A stretch of DNA of 64,000 nt from Hyaloscypha bicolor E (lineage: Eukaryota; Ascomycota; Leotiomycetes; Helotiales; Hyaloscyphaceae), in NCBI RefSeq assembly GCF_002865645.1, contig NW_020194515.1, forward strand, positions 1,054,001 to 1,118,000, given 5' to 3'. Both the position numbers and the translations under genes were made by a program. Within the stretch, counting starts at the first letter, position 1. Each line of letters opens with the position of its first letter. Positions 10,599-22,344 of this stretch are shown here, piece by piece. The notes beneath the pieces are model-generated. The model was given only the letters and a program-made list of their open reading frames with translations, was not told the DNA's origin and ran no database searches.

Positions 10599-12135
10599 AT
10601 GCCTCCACCGATGCAGCGCTTCGGCGGCGCACCCAATAATCTGGCCTCTCACTACCAGCAGTATCCCTCACACTCGCAAGCACACACTGCTGGGCTCCCT
10701 CCGCCTTCTCTGGCCGCCAACCCCAACTTCATGAATGCGAATTCCATGAGCAATGCGTTCTCAGTGAATGGGAACTCGTTAGGTCTCTCTGGAGGGTTCG
10801 GTGGCTCTGGGCTGGGCATGCAAGGCGGAACTGGTCTGGCAAGTCAAGCGGCGCAAATGGGTTTCGCGAATGCACCTCTTCACCAACAAGGCCATGGCAG
10901 CATGAGCGAGACAGGGTCATCGCGGTCTGCTGTGAATAAAAGCAGGATACGAGAGGTCTGGGCCGGGAACGTACAAGAGGAATTCGCGGTATTGAGATGC
11001 TTGGTGGAAAAATATCCCTATATCGCTATGGTATGAACCGTGAATGCTAACCGGGTCGACATTGCTGATACCATTGCAGGACACCGAGTTTCCCGGCCTC
11101 GTAGCACGACCGATGGGTGCTTTTAACGGCAAGAGCGATTACCATTACCAATGTCTGCGGTGCAATGTCGACCTGCTCAAGATTATACAGCTAGGACTCA
11201 CGATATTCAACGAAGATGGAGAATGCCCTCCAGCATCAATGTCAGCCGCAGAATTAGGACTCGACACGACCCAGGACGAAACTCGAAAATATGCTGGCGG
11301 GGTGGTTCAAATACCGACTACATGGCAATTCAACTTCAAATTCTCTCTAAAGGAGGATATGTATTCGGAAATGTCGATCGAGGCGTTGAGGCAAGCAGCG
11401 GTCGACTTTGCAAGGCTCGAAATTGAAGGAATTGACCCATTCCAATTTGGCGCGCTTCTGGTCAGCTCCGGACTCGTTTGTGACGAAGATGTGTATTGGA
11501 TCTCGTTCCACGGTGGCTATGATTTCGGATACCTCACCAAGGTCCTTGTGCTCCTGCCTTTACCCGATGATGAGGTCGCATTCGACAGTATTATGAAGAA
11601 ATTCTTCCCGAGTATCTACGACGTCAAATACCTGATGAAACAGGCGATCAAGCACCAAAGTATGGGCCAGGTCACACCTCTCGATCCCGCGACTACCGAT
11701 ATTCTCAACAAATTCAATAACAGTGGAGGTCTCGAAGCTCTTGCGGATAGTCTCAAGATCAAGAGACAGGGACTGGCGCACCAAGCAGGATCCGACTCTC
11801 TACTGACAGGAAAGGTGTTTTTCAAGATGCGGGAACGAATCTTCAACGGTGAGATTCCCGACGAGCAAAGAAGCAAGGTATGGGGTCTCGGCGTACCAGA
11901 AGGCGGACCACCCATGCACATCCGTTCTACACCCCCGCACTACAACCAAACTCTGCAAGAGAACACCACGCCAAACCAAAACGGCTACACGAACGGAGCA
12001 CCGAGCACGCCGAATACGGGGAACGCAGGTCTTGTCAGCACACCGGGACACAACAGTAATGGCGGGGGAATGGGTCCTATGACCCCGGGCGGCGCAGGAG
12101 GTGCATTTGGGGCTTTCCAATACAACAGTAAATAG
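10599..12135 (+). CDS. POP2: CCR4-NOT deadenylase subunit CAF1/POP2
   Basis: Two exons (10599-11030, 11080-12135) encode 495 aa. Residues 1-105 are a low-complexity Gln/Gly/Asn/Ser-rich extension usual in fungal POP2. The DEDD-type 3'-5' exoribonuclease domain starts at SRIREVWAGN. All four acidic metal ligands are visible: DTEFPG (Asp and Glu at 145 and 147), the Asp of FHGGYDFGYL (about 292) and the Asp of HQAGSDSLLTG (about 382). The enzyme shortens mRNA poly(A) tails inside the CCR4-NOT complex. The tail after about 410 is Gly/Pro/Asn-rich and disordered. The single intron falls exactly before the DTEFPG motif. ATG 10599 is the first in-frame Met. Confidence 0.95.
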
Positions 12136-13413
12136 GAGTCTGGAATATGGCGGGCGGGCGGGCATTCGAAACCCAAGTCTGGTGGGATTCGCGTGAAGGA
12201 CGGGAGTTATAGGCGTGACTCTGATATCAGTGATTTGGGGAGTTTCAAGGGTTGTGCTTGTTAGTGTATATTATGGAATAGAAACGCATTACATGGACGG
12301 GGACGATTTTTCTCTTCTTCCCCAGCTTTCCCCTTTCCGTTCCCTCTAGTAAACACCGCAAGAACAAGCAAGTTGCTTATGCGTCATAGCCTAAAGTTAG
12401 TGAGAGCTGTGGGGATGATTCTGTGCGTTTATTTACAACCTCTCCCTCCCCCCCCCCCCAAAACTTTGTGGGGTCAGGGGGAGCAACAAACGTTGCGTGA
12501 CAAATTCAATGGAACTAAACCATCAGGTCTTCAATCCAAGAAGTATTCTCTTGGCGGTGCTGGGAATCAAACCCAGATCGAAACGCGATGTAGCCTGAGA
12601 AATGAGAACCTTATACCACAATCTCACGTGCTGCCATTACTGCCATCATTCCATTGGTAGTTACAAATTTTGGGGGGTTAATGGGCCGGGAGATTGGGGG
12701 AGGAGGAAGGGGGAATGCTTGCCACCACACCACCTGTTTCATGTGTACAAAGTTGTTTAATGTCATTATATATCACGTACGAATTTCACCTCAGCCGAGA
12801 AAGGTACGGAATCAGCCACAATATACTTCATCCAGAGGTACGTCAGCTCAGGCTTAGCGTTGTGAAGATTTTTATGACAAATGGGTGGTTTCAAATGGGA
12901 ATGTGGGAGGAAGGTTCGCTTGGATGGGTTTAAGAGGAGGGAAGGAGCGATTGGCCGCCGAATCGAGTTTAGCGTTTGCCAGTACCTGCGTTCAACGTTA
13001 CACGCAGCCTCATGTCTTGAGCCTCTTATTCATCCATCATCCTGTTCTTTCGTGAATGCCATCACCCTTCGGTTTGCCATACGCGGTCATCCCGTTTTTG
13101 AAAGTCCTTATTCAGCAAAATCGTCTTTGACCAGCATCATCTGCCGTGACCACCCACCAGTTTCTACGGACAGGCTACAGCCCTGTGGAGTCAAGTTCTT
13201 TTGATCAAGACAAATTCGGCTTCTCTCCTTGCCATATGATATCATCACTGACAATGAAACTGCGTACGAACTTCTTCCTTTCTAAAGTACTCGAGAGATC
13301 GACGTCAGAATTGGCTTCCTCGCCGCTTCCACAAGAGTTAGTCTTACTGTGCACTTTGGTCTTCAGTCAAACACCAAGATATAGATTTTCAAGCTATGGT
13401 CGAGTAATATATC
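12136..13413. other. Intergenic with C-tract and a tRNA-like relic
   Basis: 3' flank of CAF1. It holds a C-tract (about 12446-12460), a degenerate tRNA-like segment (about 12549-12640) and no recognisable protein gene. Confidence 0.4.
12549..12640 (-). other. Degenerate tRNA-like sequence
   Basis: On the minus strand a perfect T-arm hairpin (CTGGG-TTTGATT-CCCAG) is preceded by a D-arm-like TGAGA...TTCTCA and a TGTGGTATAAGG loop. The acceptor stem pairs in only about four of seven positions, and no clean anticodon stem is visible. The T-loop reads TTTGATT rather than TTCGAAT. It is probably a mutated tRNA gene or a tRNA-derived fragment; a covariance-model scan would decide. Confidence 0.25.
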
Positions 13414-13826
13414 TACGAGCCTCTCTTTTATGATTACGAGTACTGCCAGCCCACTCGGCTTTTGAGGATACTTCCTGCTGCCAGGAGTAGAATATAATGT
13501 GAGCTTTCCGAGACGTACTTAATTACGTCCGAAGGCCGTCAAGTATTGGAACCTCAATTGGAAGCCACCCGACAGTAGACGACAAGGTCACCCGAAAATG
13601 TGGAATATGATGCCCTTTCGTACATATGGGGCGATTCTCGGAAGCGAAGTCCCCCTTCATACCTAGATTCGTCTTCTTTCTCCAGACGCCTTCGAAGCAA
13701 TCAAGTGATTGTAAACCTCAGAGGGCAAGCAAGATCGCGACGCCACCCCATTATATTTATGTTTACTCTAACCGTATCTCCCTTCTGAGATGTGCATACG
13801 CCACCATTGATCGGCCAAATCATTAA
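13414..13826 (+). pseudogene. HET-domain (heterokaryon incompatibility) gene relic, 5' part
   Basis: A single plus-strand frame reads YEPL, then PTRLLRILPAARSRI, stop (TAA 13495-13497), CELSETYL, stop (TAG 13576-13578), then VEYDALSYIWGDSRKRSP. RLLxLLP and YxALSYxWGD are the two opening blocks of fungal HET domains, in the right order and spacing. Later blocks are not clearly recoverable, and the region ends against the next gene on the opposite strand. Both stops could come from C-to-T changes (CAA/CAG to TAA/TAG), consistent with but not proof of RIP. Confidence 0.6.
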
Positions 13827-13832
13827 GTCAGA

Positions 13833-15331
13833 TCAAGCAATGAACCTCTGCTCCGTCTTCAACGCAAGCAGATTGTCAAGAATCTGAGCATTCGACGGTT
13901 GTCTCACTAACCTCGGCCTGAGATTTCCCCACTGGTCTCGCACTAGATATCCCTTCGTCAGCATACGCATTCCGATCAAAATTAACCCCAAAGGGAATCA
14001 GACGTACCAGCGTTCAATCTCCCATCCTCATACCCGACCCCAAGCTCCCCCAAGCTCAGTTTCAAATCCGGCGCTCCCAATGCTCCAAACAAAAGAGGCT
14101 GGACACGATTCTTCTGGACCACAGTCCCGAATTGATCGAGATGCACCCACAGTACATATCCCGTCCTCATCGCCTCTTCATCCGCAACAAAGAATGAACG
14201 CTGATGAACCATAAGTTTGTGTTTCTTCTGCTCTTCGCTATCTCCGTCCTCCTCTCTATCCATGAACTGCACTTGCAGCTCCTCACTCTCCCACGGTACC
14301 TGCTCATCAGGTTGAACGTACAGGTCCGAGTTGAATTCAACAAGCAGTGGTACGAATGCAAGGATAGACTCAAGAGGCTGAGAAGCAAGGAAGGAGTAAC
14401 GCTCAGAATTGTTGAGGATCGTTCCTTCTTCGAGATATTTCAAGATGTTGTTTGAGGGGATAGAGGTTAGCAGGGAGTGGTGGATGACGTCTGTTCCGGG
14501 ATTGTAGTCGGTACGGATCCAGATGGGTGTGTAGTGGGTATTTATGCGGCGCTCGTGGGGCATGAGGAGATCTGAAGGGACGGCGAAGATGTGAGGGGGA
14601 AGGACGACGGGAGGGGAAAAGAAGTGGGCGTGTGCTGAGCGGATGAAGCGCTGGGGAAGAGGAGATCAGGTTCCGATTTGATGGCAACGTGGTGGAAATG
14701 TAAATCACTTACTCGTCGTCCTTGGTGGCCTAGACGGGCGTATTCAATTCCAAGACGGATGTGCTGTTGGGGTTTCGACTCGTTTGTGACGGAGCTCCAG
14801 TGTTCCTGCGTTTGAATTAGGTTAGGATGATAAGAGAATTTTGGAATGATGCTCACTAGGATATACCAGTCAAAGCCCAACTCCAAGAAGTTTTCTCCAT
14901 GTTCATTCTTATTAGGCATGGGGGTCAGAAGGGGGCTTTCTGTCCAGTGGAGACAAACGGCCCGATCAGAATGGAACAAAAAATACAGTTCTTTGACTGA
15001 GGCGTTGGCGCCGATAAAGACTTTCTGAAGGATTTCTGGACAGAATCTATCTCCCAAACATGACAACTTCACAGTAACTTCGAGATTTATTATTAAGTTT
15101 TCTTGTGCTGGGGTCCTATACGAGCTTCCCTAGGTCAGTATAATTCTGATGCTCCGGGTGGAAACTAGGTCTGCACTGTGCCGCTTTGGTGGTGGCTGGG
15201 GACGCAACGATCCTTTTAGGGCACCAGATGACTTCACTATCCCACCGCAGCAGGGCGATGCTGTTAGGCAGCAGCATTTGATACGAAGAGAAAGAACTGT
15301 GGAGGCTGAAATTGCCGGTTCGCACAGCCAT
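13833..15331 (-). CDS. Hypothetical fungal protein, 421 aa
   Basis: Five exons: 15122-15331, 14857-15066, 14713-14805, 14008-14650, 13833-13942. I do not recognise the family. The spliced reading is consistently protein-like: each junction joins sensible frames (for example DWYIL to EHWSS, GHQGRR to RFIRSAHAHF). The final exon reads VRDQWGNLRPRLVRQPSN with no codons wasted. There is no signal peptide or membrane segment; it is probably a globular soluble protein with an acidic patch (DREEDGDSEEQKK). The assigned start (ATG 15331) lies only 15 bp after the stop of the upstream phosphatase gene on the same strand, so either the start or transcript organisation is unusual (see findings). Confidence 0.55.
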
Positions 15332-15346
15332 TTTCTACGAACATCT

Positions 15347-16383
15347 TTATAAAGCTAGACTCTTCTTGATCTTTTCGAGATCCTCGCCCGAGAACCCTAA
15401 TTCTCGAGTCAAGTATCCATAGACTCCCGGGTACAGTAAATTGTTCTTGCACTCCTGGTCTTCGATGTTCCACTTCTTATCCATCCACTTCATGACAGCG
15501 AGGATGGTAGGACCCTTGGCACCACATATCGCCTCAAAACCAGGTACCTCGAATGGGTTGTCAATTCCTTGCTGTGACATCTGCTCAATCATGACACCTA
15601 GTAGTTGATCACGCATAGTCTCTATCCCGATTCGAGTGAGCGCGTAGTCGTGGGAGATAATTTCGGGAGGGGTATTGATAAGTCCAAGAATTAATGCTGC
15701 AAGGATGCCAGTGCGATCTTTGCCAGCTATAGACCATCAGCTCCGAATCAAAAGCTGGTTCAATGCGGAAGAAGCAGAAGTCTAACTATTTGCAAATTCA
15801 AATTGAAGGTCAATCAATATAGGGGGAACAAAAGATTCGATGACGAACCGGTGCAATGAAACAACACCCCTCCTTGGGGCTCCTTCAACCTTTCAAAAAC
15901 AACCTTAAAGGCATCTTTGTGCGTATCCAGCATGTTCCCATACGTTTTTACAAACCCATCGACTCCGTCATTCGCGGCAAAGTCGGCAGGACTAAGCCCG
16001 TGAAGCACTTGCTTTGCATTTGCCTGCGCGGCCCCAATACCCACAGGGCCATCCCCACTGGTTGGTATCCAGAGCGTTTCAATTCCTTGAATGTCGGGAC
16101 TAGGATATGATTCTCTTTCTTTCCTGCTTCGAAGATCAACGATGGTGGTGATGTTGTATTTTTCGTTGAGCTGAATGAGTGATGATGGAGGGAGGTGTGA
16201 CAGGGAGCCAGAACGGAAGACCAGGTTCGGTTGCAGTGCGGGAGCTGAGATGGTGCGCAGGTTCAGAGCATGTGGGATTGGGATGAAAGGGGCCGAAGCG
16301 AGGATTTGTTTCACTTGGGATTTTTCGAGGGGCTTTCGGATGGGAACCTGGAGAAGGGCAGCGAGGTCGATGGTGGTCGTCAT
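15347..16383 (-). CDS. Tyrosine/dual-specificity phosphatase (Y_phosphatase3-like)
   Basis: Exons 15849-16383 and 15347-15726 give 304 aa. The N-terminal half holds the family's FRSGSLSHLPPSS and ITTIVDLRSRKERE segments. The catalytic loop HCTAGKDRTG is formed across the intron: HCT plus one base on exon 1, the rest on exon 2. Both the nucleophilic Cys and the Arg of Cx5R are intact. This is the bacterial-type/fungal tyrosine-protein phosphatase family (PF13350-like), acting on phosphotyrosine or phosphoinositides; the substrate cannot be told. There is no targeting signal. The gene lies head to tail with the next hypothetical gene, 15 bp apart. Confidence 0.85.
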
Positions 16384-16886
16384 GATGAGTTTACTTCAAT
16401 GAAGAAGGGCTTCAGATTGATGGAGAACATTCGAAACTGCTGGCGGCCGATATTTATATTCTGTTCGGGCTATGTTTCTTCCGGGCTCTCGTCAGCCCGG
16501 GTACATACGAACCGATCTTAGCGATGAGTAATCTCCGGCAGACCATATATAATGGGAGATGATCCCTCTCTCCTTTTTATCTAATTATTCCCAGTTGATC
16601 CAACTCGGTGTAAGAGTGCAAGAATTCCTAATTCTGTTCCTACATGTATCTTCTAGGTCGAAGTGTATTGAAATTTGCTTACATGGTCTATCTGACTATT
16701 CAGCAGCCTTGAACATCGAAGTCTTTCACATCTAAACGTTTGCTGGATGTGGGTCTTTCGGAGTTATCTTTGATTTGAACCTCTCGTATGCTAAGCACAT
16801 TTTATGAGCTCGTTTCTGTTTGTCTTCTAGCCTCGTCTTTTTGAGTTATTCCTGCAAGGCTACAACCAATTCTTGCATGTCACATT

Positions 16887-17851
16887 TCAATTATCCGCCA
16901 CCAAGCTTTCCGGTGCCTTCGCATCTTGACATATAGCCTTTGATGTGGTATTCCCGCTAAACTGCCACTGAAGATGCGCCACGGCCGCTTTGCCAAACTT
17001 CCCCCCATTAGTCGTTGAATAAGTGCCTTGATGTCCAGTATCAAGACTAGCCCAATAAGCCGGCAAGCCCGTTGGCAACAGGGCGTAATCTTTCTCGCAC
17101 TAGGTGGGAAACATCAGTCTCCTTCCCTACAGAGAATGGGAGGAGGGGGTACATTCAAGAACCCCATAGCCTCGCTCCCACCAACAAACCATGTAACAAT
17201 TTCAGCTCCTTCAACAGATACCTCTTATCGTCTGTAAAGATAGCAATATCAAACAGCATCATCAGCATGAATCTTGTGTTGTGATACCCAGTAGACATGG
17301 CTTCCAATCCTCCACAACTGTGTCCTGTGGTGGCGATCTTGGCAGTATCGATGTTCGCGTAGTTTGTGGCCCTTCCGGAAGAAGCTCAGATAATGGAGTC
17401 TCTGCTCTCCTACACGTTCGACTACCCCCCAGCACCAGCAGATGGCGCTCTATCAGCAGAAATGACATGCCCCCAACTCACAAACTCTGTCAAAAAGTTC
17501 CTGTAATAATTCCCATCAGTTTGGCACGCTCCATTGGCCCACGCAATGAACCGCATGCTCAGATTCCCACCAGGTGGGGTTTTTGGGGCACAAATTATGT
17601 GGCTAGGAAGGCTCGAGTCCGCGATCATTGGTGCGGGGTATGGCCCCGATCCTGAGGTTATGAAGCTTGCGGTTCTGGGAGGCTCCGCCCCGGTGTTGCT
17701 GGGTGGGGACTGGATGGTGTAAGTGGAGAGGGAGGATAGAGCAATGCAGAAGATTGGTGTCGTCGCCTGTTGCTGGGAAGTTTCCTGGGCTGGGAACGGA
17801 CTGAGCTGAAGTTAAGGAGAACCTTGCGAGAAGGAGAAGTTTTGCAGCCAT
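16887..17851 (-). pseudogene. Secreted alpha/beta-hydrolase, inactivated
   Basis: Minus-strand fragments in order: a signal-peptide-like start (MAAKLLLLARF, 17851), FIAWANGACQTDGNYYRNFL and VSWGHVISAD (17422-17628), ANIDTAKIATTGHSCGGLEA with the GxSxG nucleophile elbow (about 17310-17370), LFDIAIFTDDKRYLLKELK (about 17200-17270), and DTGHQGTYSTTNGGKFGKA (16887-17078). Together they outline a fungal secreted alpha/beta-hydrolase. Between VISAD and the elbow the same frame holds stops at 17422-17424 (TAG), 17410-17412 (TAG) and 17386-17388 (TGA). A frameshift follows LLKELK, and the stretch near 17110-17160 is broken. The three stops are of the type C-to-T or G-to-A change would make. The gene is not functional as read. 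Confidence 0.65.
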
Positions 17852-20551
17852 GGTGGAATTTAGAGGACAGTTTGATGCTGGAGGGAAGCAAGAGAGAGAG
17901 AGGGGTGCATCGTTCTATACGTACCGCAAGAATGAGAACCCCGAGAGGGAGACAGCATGTTGCTGGACCTTGGAGTGGACAAAATTTAGCCAAAAGGAAA
18001 AATTCTATATCTTTTATTTACGGCAAGATATTCGAGAATATTTGCGCGAACTTAGAAAGTGAATCCTTTGCCCTTCAAGTGCGTCCAAGAAAGATCTACT
18101 GCTACCCCGCAAGCAGGAAAATCTCGGGAAGATTGCACTACAGCCTTAAACCCTTGTCCCGTTTTTCCCTTTAATGTTCGATTTCTGTGTAAATCCTAGC
18201 TTGTAGTGGACAGCTCATATGCGACAACGGCTAAAGTACAGTACAAGATGGGAAAAGGGCAGTGGCCTCCAATATCGCCCACTTGAATCTTTGCAACTGC
18301 GAACGCAGGATGAAGGCATAGTTACCATCGTCGGGTTGAATGTTTTCCACAAGGTGGCGTTTCCCCTGAGGCTCCTGGTTTTGTCAGGGACACTCGCTCC
18401 CTCGGATAATTTGTTTGCAACACAAAGGCGGCCTGGAGTGTCAGGAGGCGAGGGAGGCCCGTAAACACTGACGCTTACCGAGATTTAGCGATGCGAGCCC
18501 CTGTGGAGAATACTCGCTTAACCCGCATTCAAAGTAACCCTTATAAATATGAAAGGGGCTACAGGGCCCAAGGCGCGAGATTCGCTCGGTGTCCGAGAGC
18601 TATGCGAAGGACCCAACCTCTGGACCGAGCTTTGGCAGTTTTGACGTCCATGCGTCCCCACGTTTCTCAAGTCTCGCAAGGGAAAATAAGGTCATTGGCT
18701 GGTTTCGAGTAATTCTTGAAACAATTCGTAAACATTACAACACCGGACCTCTCAGAACAGCACTTCGCATGACTATCACCTAATATGCCGAGTGGTAGCT
18801 GCCAGAATATAATAATAGGTCCTGTCATTTGTTGTTTCGATAAGGTTCCTGTTTGTTGATCTTTATTACCTCAAAATCCCAATCCTTCTTCTCTAAACGT
18901 TTTTCTATTAATTTCATACTATTCGTAATACTGCCCAATCTCTTCACTCTGGCAAGATGATGATAGCAGCGAGATATGTCTATAATGCTAGCAAAGACAA
19001 TATCAAAGAGGCGGAGCAGAAAAGGCAGTGGAGGAAAACTTTCGATCCGACCTATGTATCTCGAAGGTCGACGCTGGCGGCGATGCCACGGAAATGGAAG
19101 AGGCAAAGTTTCGGGAGGCTGTCAATGATACTTGGATCCAGGTATGCCATACTGTGTATTCGCAAGAAATCCCGAATTCAGGGCTGATAGATGAGTGTAG
19201 ACAAAGTGTGATGATGCAACAGCCAGAGAGATCGCATATGAAGAGGCTGTCGGAAGAATTTGATGAGCCTGAGCTTCAAGCGAGGGATGGAAATGGATTC
19301 GTTAAACTGTAGGTATTTGGGTTGATGAATTCGAATGATGCAGGGCGTCTTATTTGGAGCGTAACGATTTCATGAATGAGTAATAAAAAGCGTTGCACAA
19401 CATATCTCATATTTAGTCTTCTGGTATTGGGTGGAGGAGAGAAAGAAATGCAGTGTTTCTTCAGATGAAGGAGAAATAAAGTGAGTCTTACTGTAACGCC
19501 AGTATATTTATGGTTGGTTTCATCTTCGTTTTAAAGATATTGAAAATATCACGGCCTCCTAGCATATGACGAGAAAGGCAAAGGCTTCGTGCACGTGACT
19601 GGCCGTGTAAGTAGGGGTTATTGTGAAAGACAACATCCTCTCTTATTATGGTTATGAAACAGTCAGGAAGGAAGCACAAAACATTAGATATCGTTTCATA
19701 GATAAGAAACATCTACTACCTGTCAATGAATTTGGATTGGAGTAGGCAAAAATCCCTCATGGCGGATCTGCTCCACCAAAATTGCGCAATTTGAGACGCG
19801 GTGAGCAAGGCCCCATAAATTCTGTTCAAGTCTGACGTCATTCGACTCGAAGAAACAAAGGAAATATCTAGTTCAGAACGGTTAGTAATATAGAGAAGCA
19901 GAGGGGAAAGAGGGTAATAGGGAGAGGACAACCCTATTCGGGTAGCCCATCACGTGCCCAACGTTTGCCGAAGCCAAACTCGACTTCACGCCTCGATCCG
20001 ACCTTCACTCTTGTACTTCATCAACCACTCTTGGCCTCAGCCTCTATCTTAAACCCCAATATGGGAATTCCTCCACTTTTAATGTGTTTTGTGGCATGAT
20101 TGCCACGCCAAAAGTGGGAGCTTGTTCCAGGCAGACACACCGCAAGTGTTCCCCATGACCAGCGGGGTGGCGAGGCCACCCCGTCTGACCAGCCACCAGG
20201 GTTGACATCTCACATGATAGCAATCACGAACTCTATCATTTCCATGTGAGCGCTATCCTCGACTTGCGTTAATATACAAAGTTTTCCCGGTGTCGCTGCG
20301 ATAAGGGAAACGAAAATGGCAGCCATCTAGACTCGCCCCTCCCCGAGTACTCTGCTCTCCTGTTCCTCCATCGACGCTTTCCTGCCAAAACAAAATCCCG
20401 CACTCTCAAGCCACAACACTTGATGTTCCTATTTCTATGCATCCTGTGGCTCCGAAATCCCTCAACGTTCCTCTCCCCGATCGGCGATCCGACAAATCGG
20501 TACCGCATCCTCCGATTCTGTGCAGATCCGGCGACTTGTCCTGAAAACAAG
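17852..20551. other. Long intergenic region, no gene recognised
   Basis: About 2.7 kb without a supported gene. Short frames near 18957-19312 (lysine- and glutamate-rich) and on the minus strand at 18825-19106 have no family resemblance. A short GGGGTGGC/GCCACCCC hairpin lies near 20165. Confidence 0.4.
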
Positions 20552-22344
20552 ATGCCCGTCCTGGCTATTACAAACTTCAATGTCGTGTGCTCGATATTAG
20601 GAGGCTTCATCACACTGTTCGGATTGGTCTCCTACCTCTTCAAAGAAAGGTTCTATCTCTCCGAAGCGCGTGAGTAATCATGAGCTGTTATTCCGTCCCG
20701 ACGGAACCTTTGCTGACAGTTTGCTCAGTCATATCTCTATTGGCAGGAGTAACTTTCTCCCCGAATGTCACGAATCTCATCCGGCCCTTGGAATACGCGG
20801 GGTCCGAAGCCAACCTCAACGCCATCACATTGAGCTTCAGCCGTCTCGTCTTGGGCGTCCAACTGGTCCTTGCCGGAGTCCAACTTCCAAGTCGCTACTT
20901 GCAGAAAGAATGGAGATCTCTGGCTGTGCTACTTGGGCCTGCTATGACCGCTATGTGGCTGATCAGCAGTCTGATCATGTGGACCGTGGTCCCCGATCTT
21001 CCATTCCTACATGCTTTGGCCGTTGCAGCATGCATCACCCCAACAGATCCGATTCTGTCTAACACTATTGTGAGAGGCAAGTTTGCCGATCGACATGTAC
21101 CGAAACCCTTGCAGAACATCATTATTGCTGAGTCAGGAGCAAACGACGGTCTGGGCTATCCGTTTCTGTTTCTTGCGTTGTACCTAATCAAGTATAACAA
21201 TCAAGCGGATGGTGCAACCACAATATTGACGCTCTGGTTCGGTGAGACTTGGGGCTATACGATTCTGCTCAGTGCTGTCTATGGTGCAGCGGTTGGATGG
21301 TTAGCAAAGGGACTTCTACATTGGGCAGAAGAGAAGAGGTTCGTTGACCGAGAAAGCTTCTTGGTATTTGCTATTGCCTTAGCCCTCTTCACCGTCGGCA
21401 CCTGTGGCATAGTTGGAAGTGACGACGTTTTGGCCTGCTTCGTAGTTGGTAATACTTTCACGTGGGATGTAGGTTTCTTGAGAGATTGCCCCGGTTCCCT
21501 GAAGCATTTTCTAAGGAGCACTTGCTAAGTCGCCCATTACGCAGGATTGGTTCCGACTTGAGACCTTGGATGATTCCCTGCAGCCAACCATAGACATGTT
21601 GCTCAATCTGTCGATATTTATATGGTTTGGTGCCGTTTGCCCCTGGGATAGCTTCGCGACAAATTCTGTTGTTTCGATGTATCGTTTGGTGCTGCTTGGG
21701 GTTCTCATCCTCCTATTGAGACGCCTTCCAATACTCTTTGTACTACGTAAGTACATTCACCAGATTGATGGGCGGCGGCAGGCGGTCTTCATGGGGTTCT
21801 TTGGCCCGATCGGGGTATCAGCAATATTTTACCTTTACATTACCCTGGAATTCCTGGATACCATCAAGGTCGATGGTGTTCAGCGAGATGATGCTCGGAA
21901 ATTGGGAGAAGTAGTGACAGTGGTCATTTGGTTCTTGGCCATTTGTAGTAATGTAAGTTGAGGTCGACAACCTTGTACTCGTTTTATACACTATAACTTC
22001 AACAGGTCGTCCATGGACTAAGTATTCCTGTCGGAATGGTGGGCCTGTATCTCCCTCGAACCCTTTCCCAAGCAGTTGAAGCAACGACAAATAATGAACG
22101 ATTTGGCCCGATCAGCGCACCTGTTCAAGTTATATTTGGTCGACGAAGAAGAAAGGACTTGGCTGGCGATACTTCAGACTCTCCAGATCCCTCGCCTTCC
22201 CCTTCGTCGCCTCTTCTTTCCAGGATCGGCGGCTCCATCATTCGAGATCGCAATTTTGGATCCATCACTTTGATTGGAGCTGGACCATCGACTCTTCCAG
22301 AGCTCAGCTACAGTCGGATAATTAGCTTTCCGGATGAGAACTGA
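20552..22344 (+). CDS. Na+(K+)/H+ antiporter, CPA1/Nha1-Sod2 type
   Basis: Four exons (20552-20669, 20729-21468, 21545-21952, 22006-22344) encode 534 aa. About a dozen hydrophobic segments cover residues 1-460, for example FNVVCSILGGFITLFGLVSY and MYRLVLLGVLILLLRRLP. The transport core ESGANDGLGYPF carries the Asn-Asp pair of electroneutral/fungal Nha1-type exchangers, and DPILSNTIVRGKFADRHVP matches the same family. It expels Na+ or K+ for H+ across the plasma membrane. The tail (SPDPSPSPSSP) is short compared with yeast Nha1, which has a cytosolic tail of several hundred residues, so this resembles the compact Sod2 form. The exon 2 acceptor could be 20719/20720 instead, adding three residues. 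Confidence 0.85.

Noticed and set aside
18024..18080. Similarity between a frame here (ENICANLES) and one at 56037-56070 (ENVCANLES)
   Set aside because: The second copy falls in a predicted intron and the match is only about 11 residues; probably coincidence.
19028..19312. 94-codon acidic frame as a small gene
   Set aside because: No family resemblance, unclear start, and no supporting splice structure.
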